Source of the DNA: Vibrio sp. Isolate34
Lineage (GTDB): Bacteria > Pseudomonadota > Gammaproteobacteria > Enterobacterales > Vibrionaceae
Assembly: GCF_022397915.1 (NCBI RefSeq)
Contig: NZ_JAKEUO010000007.1
Coordinates: 62,409 to 126,408 of the forward strand
Length of the DNA stretch: 64,000 nt
Direction of reading: 5' to 3'
The position numbers and the translations under genes are program-made. This document shows, one piece after another, positions 25,612 to 34,550 of the stretch. Below the pieces are notes generated by a model, which was given only the letters and a program-made list of their open reading frames with translations, made no database searches and was not told where the DNA came from. Position 1 is the stretch's first letter; each line of letters opens with the position of its first letter.

Positions 25612-27327
25612 ATGGACATTATTTCTAATCTGTTTGACATGGCACCATTTGTCGCACTATTTATTACACTCTCATTGGGTTATATGGTTGGTAAAATTAC
25701 TATCGGCCGATTTGTTTTAGGCGGGGTAGCCGGAACATTATTAATGGGCGTAATTATTGGGCAATTTGGTGTTCAGATTGATCCCGGCGTAAAAAGTATT
25801 TTCTTTGCGCTCTTTATTTATGCTGTGGGTTATCAAGGCGGTGCTCAATTCTTTAAAGCTCTTAACTTCAGAACCATTAACATTCTGCTCTCCGCGGTTG
25901 TTATGACGGTTTCAGGTTTATTGTGTGTGCTTGCCGCTGCGTGGTTATTTGACCTAGATAGAGGTACAGCTGCAGGTCTAGCGGCTGGTGGCTTAACTCA
26001 ATCTGCGATCATTGGTACTGCAGGCGATGCGATTGCACGTTTAGGTGGTGTATCAGAAGAAGCCAAACACCTGATGCAAACAAACGTAGCGGTTGGTTAC
26101 GCGGTAACTTATATCTTTGGATCTTTAGGGCCAATCTTAATGGTGACTTGGGTATTCCCAACGCTCATGAAGTGGGATATCCGATCTGAAGCTATCGCAC
26201 TAGAAGAGAAAAACTCAAACGGCAAACGTGATTTAGCCGATGGCGAATTCAACGCAGTCACTGCTTTAGTGACACGTGCTTTTAAAGTAACCCACGACGA
26301 TAAGCTGGTTGGAAAAACACTGGCGCAATTGAACCAATCATCACTTGCTGCGTGTATCGAACTTATCGAGCGCGACGGTAAAGAGCTGAGTGCAGACAAG
26401 TTCACAGCGCTTAAAGCAGGCGACCTTGTTGTGGTTACCGGCCGCAGAAACGCGGTTCATGAACTACAGAATAAAACACAAAGCAATGAAGTAGCATTAC
26501 CGGAAAGCTATGAAGTTATTGAAGAGAACCGTCAACTTATCGCTGATAACCGTAAGCTGATAGGTCGTTCGTTAAGAGAAATCAAAGACAGCTCAAACGA
26601 ACGCTCACTCCGCGGCGTGTATGTGACAGATTACATCCGAGAAGGTGCTTCAGTCGCCATTACTGATGAGCTGATTGTTGAGAAAAACGACGTTATTCAA
26701 TTAACCGGTACCGCTCAAGACATCAACCGAGTTGAAAAACACATCGGTAAGCGCATGGGGTCAGCAACCATGACTGACTTTGTTATTCTTGGTTTGGGTA
26801 TGGTTGTTGGTCTGCTCATTGGTTTGATCAGCTTCAAGATTGCAGGTATTCCCGTAACGATTGGTTCTGGTGCAGGTTGTTTGATCTCTGGTTTATTCGT
26901 TGGTTGGATTCGTAGCCGAAACCCTCATATTGCACAATTCCCAGCGGGAGCTGTTAGCTTTATTCGTGACTTTGGCCTGGCAGCTTTCGTAGGAATTGTG
27001 GGGTTGCAAGCAGGTCCTCAAGCGGTCGACACCATTAAAGAACACGGTATGTCATTGTTGTTCTTAGGCGTTGCTGTAACCATCATTCCACAGATTATTT
27101 CATTCTTCTTCTCGTACTTTGTATTGAAGATCAAGAACCCAGTAGAAGCGTTAGGTTGTGTGACTGGTGGTCGAAGTGCAAACCCAGCATTCGCAGCATT
27201 GATGGAAAAAACAGGTAATGCAACGCCAGTATTCTCTTTCACTGTAACTTATGCCGTAGCCAACGTGTTACTGACGCTATGGGGACCAATTATCGTCGGT
27301 ATTATTACCGTTAATGCTGGTATGTAA
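25612..27327 (+). CDS. aspT: Aspartate:alanine exchanger (AspT family)
   Basis: A 571-residue antiporter: five or so N-terminal helices, a central cytoplasmic part with two TrkA-C (RCK_C) domains (about 205-375) and a second set of helices (380-571), the layout of the AAEx/YidE-YbjL family. AspT imports aspartate(1-) in exchange for alanine; with intracellular decarboxylation consuming a proton, the cycle makes proton-motive force and resists acid. The next gene encodes the decarboxylase, which fixes the assignment much better than sequence alone. The GGRSANPAFAAL motif near residue 520 is typical of the family. Confidence 0.93.
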   Translation: MDIISNLFDMAPFVALFITLSLGYMVGKITIGRFVLGGVAGTLLMGVIIGQFGVQIDPGVKSIFFALFIYAVGYQGGAQFFKALNFRTINILLSAVVMTVSGLLCVLAAAWLFDLDRGTAAGLAAGGLTQSAIIGTAGDAIARLGGVSEEAKHLMQTNVAVGYAVTYIFGSLGPILMVTWVFPTLMKWDIRSEAIALEEKNSNGKRDLADGEFNAVTALVTRAFKVTHDDKLVGKTLAQLNQSSLAACIELIERDGKELSADKFTALKAGDLVVVTGRRNAVHELQNKTQSNEVALPESYEVIEENRQLIADNRKLIGRSLREIKDSSNERSLRGVYVTDYIREGASVAITDELIVEKNDVIQLTGTAQDINRVEKHIGKRMGSATMTDFVILGLGMVVGLLIGLISFKIAGIPVTIGSGAGCLISGLFVGWIRSRNPHIAQFPAGAVSFIRDFGLAAFVGIVGLQAGPQAVDTIKEHGMSLLFLGVAVTIIPQIISFFFSYFVLKIKNPVEALGCVTGGRSANPAFAALMEKTGNATPVFSFTVTYAVANVLLTLWGPIIVGIITVNAGM

Positions 27328-27489
27328 TTACAAAATACCAATTCATTACAGATTTAAAAATAACCAAAAATATCAATTTATTAAAAGTCCTAACCAATAA
27401 CGACATTAGATGGGACTGAATAATCACGCTTAAGCAAAACGCTTCATTCTAATTGAAAGTGTTTAATATTAAATTATTAGGTAAATATC

Positions 27490-29088
27490 ATGGCTACACA
27501 AAATACTACTATCGACTTTTCAAAATTCGCTGATTTAAGCCCATTTGAATTAAAAGACAAATTAATTGAAGTTGCTCAAGCAGTGCCAGATCGCGCTTTA
27601 CTAGACGCAGGTCGTGGCAATCCAAACTTCCTAGCAACATTGCCACGTAAAGCGTTTATTCGTCTTGGTGAGTTCTCTGTTAATGAAGCAGAACGTAACT
27701 ATGCGTACCTTGGGGGTGATTTCGGCGGTATCCCTGATGGTGTTGGTATTGTTGAGCGTTTCGATACGTTTGCTAAAGAATACTCAAACGACAAAGGTGT
27801 TCAGTTCATCGAACGCGCACTAAGCTACGCAAAAGATCGTTTAGGTATCGAAAAGCAAGTGTTCTTGAATGAACTAGTGAACGCGTACTTAGCGTGTAAC
27901 TACCCAGTACCACCACGTATGTTGACTAACATTGAGAAAGTGGTGAAGCAGTACATTGCAGAAGAGATGTATGGCCCGGTTCCAATGACCACAGACTTCG
28001 ACTTGTTCGCAACGGAAGGTGGTACGGCATCAATGACCTACACATTCCAAACGATGTTCAACAATGGTTTATTGAAAAAAGGCGATAAGGTGGCACTAAT
28101 TACGCCAATCTTTACGCCTTACCTTGAAATCCCAGAGCTTTCTGAGTACGAGCTAGAGATCGTTGAGCTACGTCTTGATGAGACCACTTGGCAGCTACCA
28201 ATGTCTGAAATCGAGAAACTGGCAGATACAGACATCAAACTACTTTGCGTAGTTAACCCTGCTAATCCAGCATCAGTGAAATTCTCTGACGAGACTTTAG
28301 AGAACCTAACAAACTTTGTGAATGAGCAACGCAGTGACCTATTCATCATCACTGATGACGTATACGGTACATTTGCCGATGACTTCGTTTCTCTATTTGC
28401 AAAACTACCGTACAACACACTTTGTGTTTACTCGTTCTCGAAGTACTTCGGTGCAACAGGCTGGCGCCTTGGCTCGATTGCGATTCAGCACAACAACGTG
28501 TTCGATGATGCAATGCGCAGCCTACCAGAATCACGTCAACTGGAACTGGATGATCGTTACAAAACGCTAGACCCAGAACCGCGTGGTATTAAGTTCATTG
28601 ATCGTATTGTTGCAGACAGCCGAAGTGTGGCACTTAATCACACAGCTGGCCTTTCACTACCACAACAAGTTCAAATGGCGCTGTTCTCATTGAACTGCCT
28701 AATGGATTCAGAGCAAAACTACAAAGAATCGTGCAAACGCATTATTCGCGAGCGTTACAAAACTCTGTACAAAAACATGGGTATCGAAATTGAAGAAAAC
28801 AAAGATCGTGTGGACTACTACACATTGCTTGAGCTCGACACTTTGGGCGGCAAATTGTACGGACCAGCATTCGTTGAATGGTTCAAAGCGAACGAGAAGG
28901 GCAAAGACTTCTTGTTCCGACTTGCACACGAAACTGGCGTTATCTTGCTTCCAGGCAAGGGCTTCGATGTAGTACACGCTTCTGTTCGTGTATCGCTAGC
29001 TAACCTGACTCACCATGAATACGAACTGATTGGCCGTGCAACTCGTAAGGTGTTGGACGAGCACTACGCTGAGTTTCAAGGCGCATAA
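27490..29088 (+). CDS. aspD: Aspartate 4-decarboxylase / bifunctional aspartate aminotransferase
   Basis: A 532-residue PLP enzyme of fold type I, much longer than plain aminotransferases, as AspD enzymes are. The Schiff-base lysine is K318 in SFSKYFGATGWRLG; NPANPASVKF is the cofactor-contact loop and DDVYGTF holds the Asp/Tyr pair that binds the pyridine ring. It converts L-aspartate to L-alanine and CO2. It follows aspT by 162 bases on the same strand, forming the aspartate/alanine cycle. Two hairpins (AGAATC...GATTCT and AGCCTCG...CGAGGCT, about 29100-29180) lie between it and pdxY without a clear T run. Confidence 0.95.
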   Translation: MATQNTTIDFSKFADLSPFELKDKLIEVAQAVPDRALLDAGRGNPNFLATLPRKAFIRLGEFSVNEAERNYAYLGGDFGGIPDGVGIVERFDTFAKEYSNDKGVQFIERALSYAKDRLGIEKQVFLNELVNAYLACNYPVPPRMLTNIEKVVKQYIAEEMYGPVPMTTDFDLFATEGGTASMTYTFQTMFNNGLLKKGDKVALITPIFTPYLEIPELSEYELEIVELRLDETTWQLPMSEIEKLADTDIKLLCVVNPANPASVKFSDETLENLTNFVNEQRSDLFIITDDVYGTFADDFVSLFAKLPYNTLCVYSFSKYFGATGWRLGSIAIQHNNVFDDAMRSLPESRQLELDDRYKTLDPEPRGIKFIDRIVADSRSVALNHTAGLSLPQQVQMALFSLNCLMDSEQNYKESCKRIIRERYKTLYKNMGIEIEENKDRVDYYTLLELDTLGGKLYGPAFVEWFKANEKGKDFLFRLAHETGVILLPGKGFDVVHASVRVSLANLTHHEYELIGRATRKVLDEHYAEFQGA

Positions 29089-29289
29089 GCTCTAGTTAGG
29101 CTTAGAATCGAATACATGATTCTAGGCCTGCTATGTTCAAATCCTTAAGAATAAGCCTCGGCGATGTCGAGGCTATTCCGACCAAATAAGCACAGTGTTC
29201 AAGTAGCTATCTATGGGATGCAATCGTTGTGTTTATTTAGTCGCCAAATCCAAGCGAAATTCATTCCGACAAAATCAGAAGAGCGGCGT

Positions 29290-30147
29290 ATGAAAAGTAT
29301 TATTTCTATTCAATCTCACGTGGTTTATGGGCATGCAGGCAACAGTTCTGTGGTTTTTCCAATCCAAAGAATGGGACTCGATGTGTGGCCAATCCATACT
29401 GTTCAGTTCTCTAATCACACTCAATATCAACAAGGTTGGACTGGGCAAACATTTGGCTCAGATGATATTCGAAACTTGATTCGAGGCCTAGACAACATCA
29501 ACGCGCTGAAAGACTGCGGTGCGATCCTATCGGGTTATCAGGGAAGCGCAGACCAATGTAAAGCGGTTGCTGAGTCGGTTAATCTAGTTAAAGAAAAGAA
29601 CCGCAGTGCACTCTATATTTGTGACCCTGTAATGGGTGATCCAGATAAAGGTTGTATCGTTGAGGATGGCGTTAAAACTGCCATTGCCAAACACTTGCTG
29701 CCTATTGCCGATGTCATCGTGCCAAACCAGTTTGAGCTGAGCGAATTGACCGATACCAAGATCCACTCGCTTTATGATGCGGTTACTGCCTGTAAGAAGG
29801 CACTGGAACTTGGGCCAAAGATGGTACTAGTGAAACATCTGCACTCATTACCCGATGATGCGTTCAGCATGATCCTCGCAACGAAAAAGGCATGCTATTT
29901 AGCTCAACGACCGAATATCGAATTTGATAAACAGCCAGTTGGTGTTGGCGACCTTATTTCAGGCTTATTTACAGCGGGATTAATGAAAAGAATGTCTCCG
30001 GTGGCTGCATTCCGCCATGCAAACAACGCAGTCTATGGTGTGTTGGAGCTGACTAAGAGCTATGGCACTTGGGAGCTACAAACAATCAATGCTCAGTATG
30101 AATTTGTAGAGCCTACCCACGATTTCAACGTGGTCAAAATAGGTTAG
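29290..30147 (+). CDS. pdxY: Pyridoxal kinase PdxY
   Basis: A 285-residue ribokinase-fold kinase that phosphorylates pyridoxal to [27 protein letters not shown] is the family opening, ICDPVMGD and [10 protein letters not shown] (anion hole and catalytic Asp in GxGD) are the active-site motifs. The ATG at 29290 gives the usual family length (E. coli 287); a longer frame from 29164 runs through the intercistronic hairpins. It follows the PLP-dependent decarboxylase AspD by 201 bases on the same strand; supplying cofactor to AspD is a natural reading of this order (inference). Confidence 0.95.
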   Translation: MKSIISIQSHVVYGHAGNSSVVFPIQRMGLDVWPIHTVQFSNHTQYQQGWTGQTFGSDDIRNLIRGLDNINALKDCGAILSGYQGSADQCKAVAESVNLVKEKNRSALYICDPVMGDPDKGCIVEDGVKTAIAKHLLPIADVIVPNQFELSELTDTKIHSLYDAVTACKKALELGPKMVLVKHLHSLPDDAFSMILATKKACYLAQRPNIEFDKQPVGVGDLISGLFTAGLMKRMSPVAAFRHANNAVYGVLELTKSYGTWELQTINAQYEFVEPTHDFNVVKIG

Positions 30148-30358
30148 AGCAATTAACTCCAACAGTGCTTAAGGTCAAGTAAGGGGCGACTATTCGATGG
30201 ATAGCGTCCTACAAACGAGATTACGAGTTGAGCCGGATACTAGCTATATTACGACCACAAAGAGATGGACTTCACTTTATCCCTATTTACTAATCTTTCT
30301 GTTTTTTAACTTTCTTATTTATTAAACAGAGCCTCTGAATCACTTTAGAGAACACTAA

Positions 30359-31543
30359 ATGAGCCTAAATATGAACCGTTTAATCTCTTCGGGTCTTACC
30401 GTTGCTTTGTCACTCTTGGTAGTGGCTTGTAGTTCAACTCACACACTGGATGTACGCGTAAACAAAGACAATTACAAAGAAGTCACTGTAGAGGATGCAT
30501 CATCCGTAGCAGAGCCACTGCGTATTTGGGCGAGTGAGTCGCCAGACTTCTTATACTCTCCAGCGGATCAAACCACGCCGATTACTGTGTCAGATGACCA
30601 ATTGAACATTTTGGCCTTGTCGGGAGGTGGTGCTAACGGAGCTTTTGGTGCCGGTATCTTGATAGGGCTTGAAGAGTCAGGCCAGCTGAAAGACTACTCC
30701 ATTGTGACAGGAATCAGCGCAGGCGCGTTAATGGCACCGTTTGTGTTCATCGGGGGAGATGCGTTCTCTAAGATGAAGGACGTGATGTTGAACATAAACG
30801 ATAAATCTGTACTCGGTAAAAAGAATTTTTTGAACACCGTCTTTAAAGATGCGTTTACCGATGGCGAAAACTTGTACCAGTTTATTGCTGAGGCGTTCCC
30901 TGAACCGATGATTGAGCAAATCGCAGCGCGACATCGCAGCGGCAAACGTCTGTTTATTGGTAGCACTCATTTTGATTCTGGTGAGCTTGTCATTTGGAAT
31001 GTAGGTGCAATAGCAGATAGCGACATGCCAGATAAGTCTGAACTCATATATAAGGTGTTGGCCGCAAGTGCGTCTATTCCTGGTGTGTTCCCACCGCAGT
31101 TCATCGATGTAGAACATGAAGGCGAAGTTTTTGAAGAACTGCACGTCGATGGTGGTTTGGCGACTCAAGTATTCTTCAATCCCTCAAACTTCGATTATCA
31201 ACAGATCTCAGATGCACTTGGGTTAAAAACACCACCACAGCTCGATGTTATTCGAAATGGCGCGTTGAAAGCACCGTATCATTCTCTGAGAGATAAGGGA
31301 CTCGATTTGGTTACAAAGAGCGTATCAAGCCTAACGCTTGCACAAACGCGTGGTGACTTATATCGAATGAAATACATCAGTGAAATCAACAACATTGATA
31401 TGCAATTCACTTACATCGAGCACGACTTTGGTTACGCCAAACGAACCAAGGACATGTTTGATGAACATTACCTATTAACTATATACGAATATGGTTATCA
31501 CAAAGCAACTCAGGGCAAACCTTGGGTAACCGAATTACCTTAA
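30359..31543 (+). CDS. Patatin-like phospholipase lipoprotein
   Basis: A 394-residue lipoprotein (lipobox VVAC in the first 30 residues) with a patatin domain: glycine-rich oxyanion loop ALSGGGANGAFGAG, nucleophile Ser120 in GISAG and catalytic Asp264 in HVDGGLA, all intact. It should be an active Ser/Asp acyl hydrolase on phospholipids or acyl chains at the inner face of the outer membrane or outside. A second in-frame ATG lies at codon 5. A small secreted protein follows by 17 bases, so they form an operon. Confidence 0.92.
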   Translation: MSLNMNRLISSGLTVALSLLVVACSSTHTLDVRVNKDNYKEVTVEDASSVAEPLRIWASESPDFLYSPADQTTPITVSDDQLNILALSGGGANGAFGAGILIGLEESGQLKDYSIVTGISAGALMAPFVFIGGDAFSKMKDVMLNINDKSVLGKKNFLNTVFKDAFTDGENLYQFIAEAFPEPMIEQIAARHRSGKRLFIGSTHFDSGELVIWNVGAIADSDMPDKSELIYKVLAASASIPGVFPPQFIDVEHEGEVFEELHVDGGLATQVFFNPSNFDYQQISDALGLKTPPQLDVIRNGALKAPYHSLRDKGLDLVTKSVSSLTLAQTRGDLYRMKYISEINNIDMQFTYIEHDFGYAKRTKDMFDEHYLLTIYEYGYHKATQGKPWVTELP

Positions 31544-31559
31544 TCAGGGATATTGTAAA

Positions 31560-31985
31560 ATGAAAAAAACAGCATTAACGCTACTTATCTTGGCAACGTC
31601 TAGCGTTGCAATGGCACAAAACGCGACCTCAATGGATCAGCAAAAAGTCGATAACGACATGTTACAACTGGCCGACGTTCAGCAAGAAGCGGCGCTAATC
31701 ATGGTCGAAGAGGGTTCAGACTACGTGGCGATTGATTACATTGGTCAATGGGTTGAGGTAAACAATTACGTCACACACAAGGAAGCCAAAGAGCGCCAGC
31801 TTCAAAAGAGCACCAAGAAATACATTTATTCCCAAACGGGTGAAACTCTAGAGTCTATTGAGCAGCGTATTGCTGAACACATTCAAGCAGATCAGCCTAA
31901 ATATTTTAGTGTCGATGTTTACCGCAATTACCATGGTGACTCAGGCGACTTTAACTACCTAGCTCGAGTTATCGAATACATTTAA
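31560..31985 (+). CDS. Hypothetical periplasmic protein in operon with the patatin lipoprotein
   Basis: A 141-residue protein with a clear signal peptide (MKKTALTLLILATSSVAMA, cleavage about residue 19). The mature part is acidic, Gln/Glu-rich and mostly helical at the start, then mixed; no Cys. I recognise no family. It starts 17 bases after the patatin stop and a terminator follows, so it is made together with that lipase and may be its partner, inhibitor or chaperone; this is inferred from position only. Confidence 0.8.
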   Translation: MKKTALTLLILATSSVAMAQNATSMDQQKVDNDMLQLADVQQEAALIMVEEGSDYVAIDYIGQWVEVNNYVTHKEAKERQLQKSTKKYIYSQTGETLESIEQRIAEHIQADQPKYFSVDVYRNYHGDSGDFNYLARVIEYI

Positions 31986-32007
31986 GTTATTCGTTACACG
32001 TCAATGA

Positions 32008-32038
32008 AAAAACCTACTGACTTAAGTAGGTTTTTTTG
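32008..32038 (+). terminator. Terminator of the patatin operon
   Basis: Stem AACCTACT (32011-32018) with AGTAGGTT (32025-32032), loop GACTTA, then T7. Confidence 0.92.
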
Positions 32039-32143
32039 TTTCAACCAGACGAATTCATTTCAATACTATTACTCTGAAAAAGTAGATATTTCGTCAACCT
32101 GTGATAATTTAAATACATAACATCTAAAAGTAAGCACAACAAA

Positions 32144-33049
32144 ATGAATTTTAGCATTGAACAACTTCTCGCGTTCGTTACCGTTTATGACCAACTGTCT
32201 TTTAGCAAGGCTGCCGTTAAGCTTAATAAGCACAGAACGACAATCGGACAGGTGATTACAAACCTTGAAGACCAACTCGCAGTAAACCTTTTTGAAAGAG
32301 TAGGGCGATCGGTTACGCCGACAGAGGATGGTCATCACCTTTATCATTATGCTAAGCAAACGATTGAACAAGCACGAACTTTCGACAAGGTCGCTTTGAG
32401 CTTGTCTTATGGCGGATTGGAAAGTATTACTTTTGCTTATTCAAGTGTAATACCTCACCAAATACTTGTGGATATTCGAAAGAAGTTACGTCGTGATTTT
32501 CCGATGATGCGAGTAAATTTTCTAGTCCGAAATAAAAAAGACATTAAGCAAGGCCTTGAAAGTGGCGAGTATCATTTTGGACTGGTCAATGTGCATGAAA
32601 GTCGTGGAATACACAGTTTTGATGCCACTTTTTTAGGCCATATAGAATTTTTCCCTTTCGTTCAAAAAAATGGCGAGTTTTCGTCTTTGGCAAAAGAAGA
32701 TGTACTTTTAGCGCTAAGAAATGCGAAGCAATTTGTCTTAAAATCCTTCATTGAAGAAGGAATGTCCGAAAAAATAACCGTGAGTTCTGACAATGAAGAA
32801 GTCGACCAATTAGCGTTAGTTATCAAAATGGTTGAAGCTGGTTTAGGGTGGGCATTGCTACCAAAAACATTTGCTTATTCTGAATTTTCGCATTATGACG
32901 TTGAAGCTATACAATCATCTGAAATGGAACATGGTTTTAAGTTTGGCTTTGCTCTTTGGTGCAATCATTCTAAACAAACAAGTGAAGTGAAGTTATCGAT
33001 CTTGTCTATTATCAAAGAACACGCCACTCAAGCGTTAAAAAGAGATTAG
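32144..33049 (+). CDS. LysR family transcriptional regulator
   Basis: A 301-residue LysR-type regulator with N-terminal winged helix-turn-helix (residues 1-60; FSKAAVKLNKHRTTIGQVITNLEDQLAVNLFER) and a C-terminal substrate-binding domain. The recognition helix is unusual in carrying NKHRTTIGQ instead of the common SQPAVSRQI pattern, so its operator is likely unlike the standard. No divergent gene is adjacent (the upstream neighbours read the same way and are closed by a terminator), so its target cannot be guessed from position. Own terminator downstream. Confidence 0.92.
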   Translation: MNFSIEQLLAFVTVYDQLSFSKAAVKLNKHRTTIGQVITNLEDQLAVNLFERVGRSVTPTEDGHHLYHYAKQTIEQARTFDKVALSLSYGGLESITFAYSSVIPHQILVDIRKKLRRDFPMMRVNFLVRNKKDIKQGLESGEYHFGLVNVHESRGIHSFDATFLGHIEFFPFVQKNGEFSSLAKEDVLLALRNAKQFVLKSFIEEGMSEKITVSSDNEEVDQLALVIKMVEAGLGWALLPKTFAYSEFSHYDVEAIQSSEMEHGFKFGFALWCNHSKQTSEVKLSILSIIKEHATQALKRD

Positions 33050-33080
33050 CGAAAAAGAGTACATAGTTAGCTTTTCGATA

Positions 33081-33107
33081 AAGGCTCATTTTGTATGAGT
33101 CTTTTTT
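33081..33107 (+). terminator. Terminator of the LysR gene
   Basis: AGGCTCAT (33082-33089) with ATGAGTCT (33095-33102), one G-T pair, then T6. Confidence 0.8.
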
Positions 33108-33206
33108 ATATCTATTATCTGCATATTAATTTCAGTTGTAGGATGGCACCCTCTATATGAGAGTAGGGAAAACGTATAAATAGAACTATTCTACTTGTGC
33201 TGGCGA

Positions 33207-33235
33207 GGAACTCTCTTGGCAGTAAAAGTTCTTAA
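33207..33235 (+). promoter_or_regulatory. Sigma-E-like promoter
   Basis: GGAACTC (33207-33213), 16 bases, TCTTAA (33230-33235) fits the envelope-stress sigma factor pattern GGAACTT-N16-TCnAA. The -10 is imperfect. Expected start of transcription about 33241-33243, before the Omp85 barrel gene. Confidence 0.45.
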
Positions 33236-33241
33236 TTTCAA

Positions 33242-33296
33242 TGTTTATTGCACGGAAGCAAACTTTCAACCGAGGCTCGCGCCTCGGTTTTTTTTG
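33242..33296 (+). ncRNA. Candidate short RNA or attenuator leader ending at a strong terminator
   Basis: The stem AACCGAGGC (33268-33276) with GCCTCGGTT (33281-33289), loop TCGC, and an 8-T tract is a textbook terminator, yet no gene precedes it after the LysR terminator at 33107. A transcript from the sigma-E-like promoter would be about 55 bases, with a small upstream hairpin TTGC...GCAA. The tail lies 12 bases before the Omp85 gene start, so it either ends a small RNA or attenuates that gene. Confidence 0.4.
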
Positions 33297-33307
33297 AGGC
33301 AATTTAT

Positions 33308-34468
33308 ATGAACCGTTGTGGTGTGCTTGCACTATTCTCAAGCTCCTTATTAATCCCTTTAACTTCTATGGCATCCTTTTACGACCCTGTGGATGGTCAG
33401 TTTGATATGGGCCATCACATTGCAGAAAACGCAACGGGGTTTTTACCTATACCTATACTAATTACCGAGCCTGCGGTGGGCTACGGTGGTGGTGTTGCTG
33501 GATTGTTTTTACACGAGAGCGAAGAAGAAAAACGAATTCGTAAAGAAGCAGCGTTAAAGGCTATTGATGGTGGTGCGCAACTTGTTCCATCTGCGATGAG
33601 TGTTGTTGGTGCTTTGGGAACTGAAAATGAAACCTGGTTTGTTTTTGGTGGCCACAGACGTTCATGGATGAATGATTCAATTCGTTATATTGGTGGCGGC
33701 GGTTTTGGTGTTGCGAATATTGATTTGTATAAGCAACTTTCTTTGGGTGGGAAAGAGCTGGACCTTAAGTTTGGTACCACAACGTCTATTGCAGTGCTTT
33801 CACAAAAGGTACAATTTAGAATTGGGGATACGCCATGGATGATTGGTGTAAAACAGCTTTTGGCTAAATCTAAGATCGAAGCTGATAATCGTTTGGTCGA
33901 TAAGTTAATGGAGCTTACGCTAGGCACTGAATCAGTGACATCGGGCTTAGGTATTGAAGCTGAATTTGATACAAGAAACAACTTGTTTTACCCAACAAAA
34001 GGATACCGATTTTCTGCAGACTACATGGTCTTTGATGATGCAATTGGCAGTGATTCAAATTACAGAAATCTCAATGTTGAGGCGGAAGGTTACATTCCAG
34101 TGTCAGAAAAGTGGACACTTGGTTTAGCGGGTAACTATCAAAATTATGAGCAAGGTGATGGATTTGTGTCTCCAACAGCTAAGCCATATGTTGAGTTAAG
34201 AGGTGTCTCCTCATTTCGCTATCAAGGGGATGAAATTGAAACCCTCCAAGGGCAGCTGACCTACAGTATTAGTCATCGTTGGAAAGTATCAGGCTTCTAT
34301 GGTTCAGGAAAAGCAACGGAGCGAGCAGATCAAAGTAACAAGGTGAATGCAGGAGGTGTCGGTTTTAGATACCAAATCGCTAGACGTTACGGTTTACACC
34401 TTGGTATGGATTATGCGCAAAGCCATGAAGAACGTGCTATCTACTTTAATATGGGGAGCGGCTTCTAG
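33308..34468 (+). CDS. POTRA-less Omp85/BamA-type outer-membrane protein
   Basis: A 386-residue exported protein: signal peptide (about 1-22, ending SMA), then an Omp85/surface-antigen (D15) barrel from the start, with FLPIPILITEPAVGYGGGVAGLFL as first strands, a central EFDTRNNLFYPTKGYRFSADY repeat-like segment typical of BamA barrels, and a C-terminal NMGSGF. No POTRA domain is present. The ATG at 33308 has GAGG eight bases upstream, sitting just after a strong terminator hairpin; a longer frame from 33248 crosses that hairpin. Function unknown; possibly a membrane-insertion or patch protein made under envelope stress. Confidence 0.85.
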   Translation: MNRCGVLALFSSSLLIPLTSMASFYDPVDGQFDMGHHIAENATGFLPIPILITEPAVGYGGGVAGLFLHESEEEKRIRKEAALKAIDGGAQLVPSAMSVVGALGTENETWFVFGGHRRSWMNDSIRYIGGGGFGVANIDLYKQLSLGGKELDLKFGTTTSIAVLSQKVQFRIGDTPWMIGVKQLLAKSKIEADNRLVDKLMELTLGTESVTSGLGIEAEFDTRNNLFYPTKGYRFSADYMVFDDAIGSDSNYRNLNVEAEGYIPVSEKWTLGLAGNYQNYEQGDGFVSPTAKPYVELRGVSSFRYQGDEIETLQGQLTYSISHRWKVSGFYGSGKATERADQSNKVNAGGVGFRYQIARRYGLHLGMDYAQSHEERAIYFNMGSGF

Positions 34469-34496
34469 AACGACTCATCCGTTGAATTTTCCCAAG

Positions 34497-34523
34497 AAAA
34501 AAGGCGCTAGTCAGCGCCTTTTT
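34497..34523. terminator. Bidirectional terminator between the Omp85 barrel and PhnA-type genes
   Basis: AAGGCGCT (34501-34508) with AGCGCCTT (34513-34520), loop AGTC, A run before and T run after. Confidence 0.9.
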
Positions 34524-34550
34524 AATTTCTTATCACTTGCTAAAGTAAGA

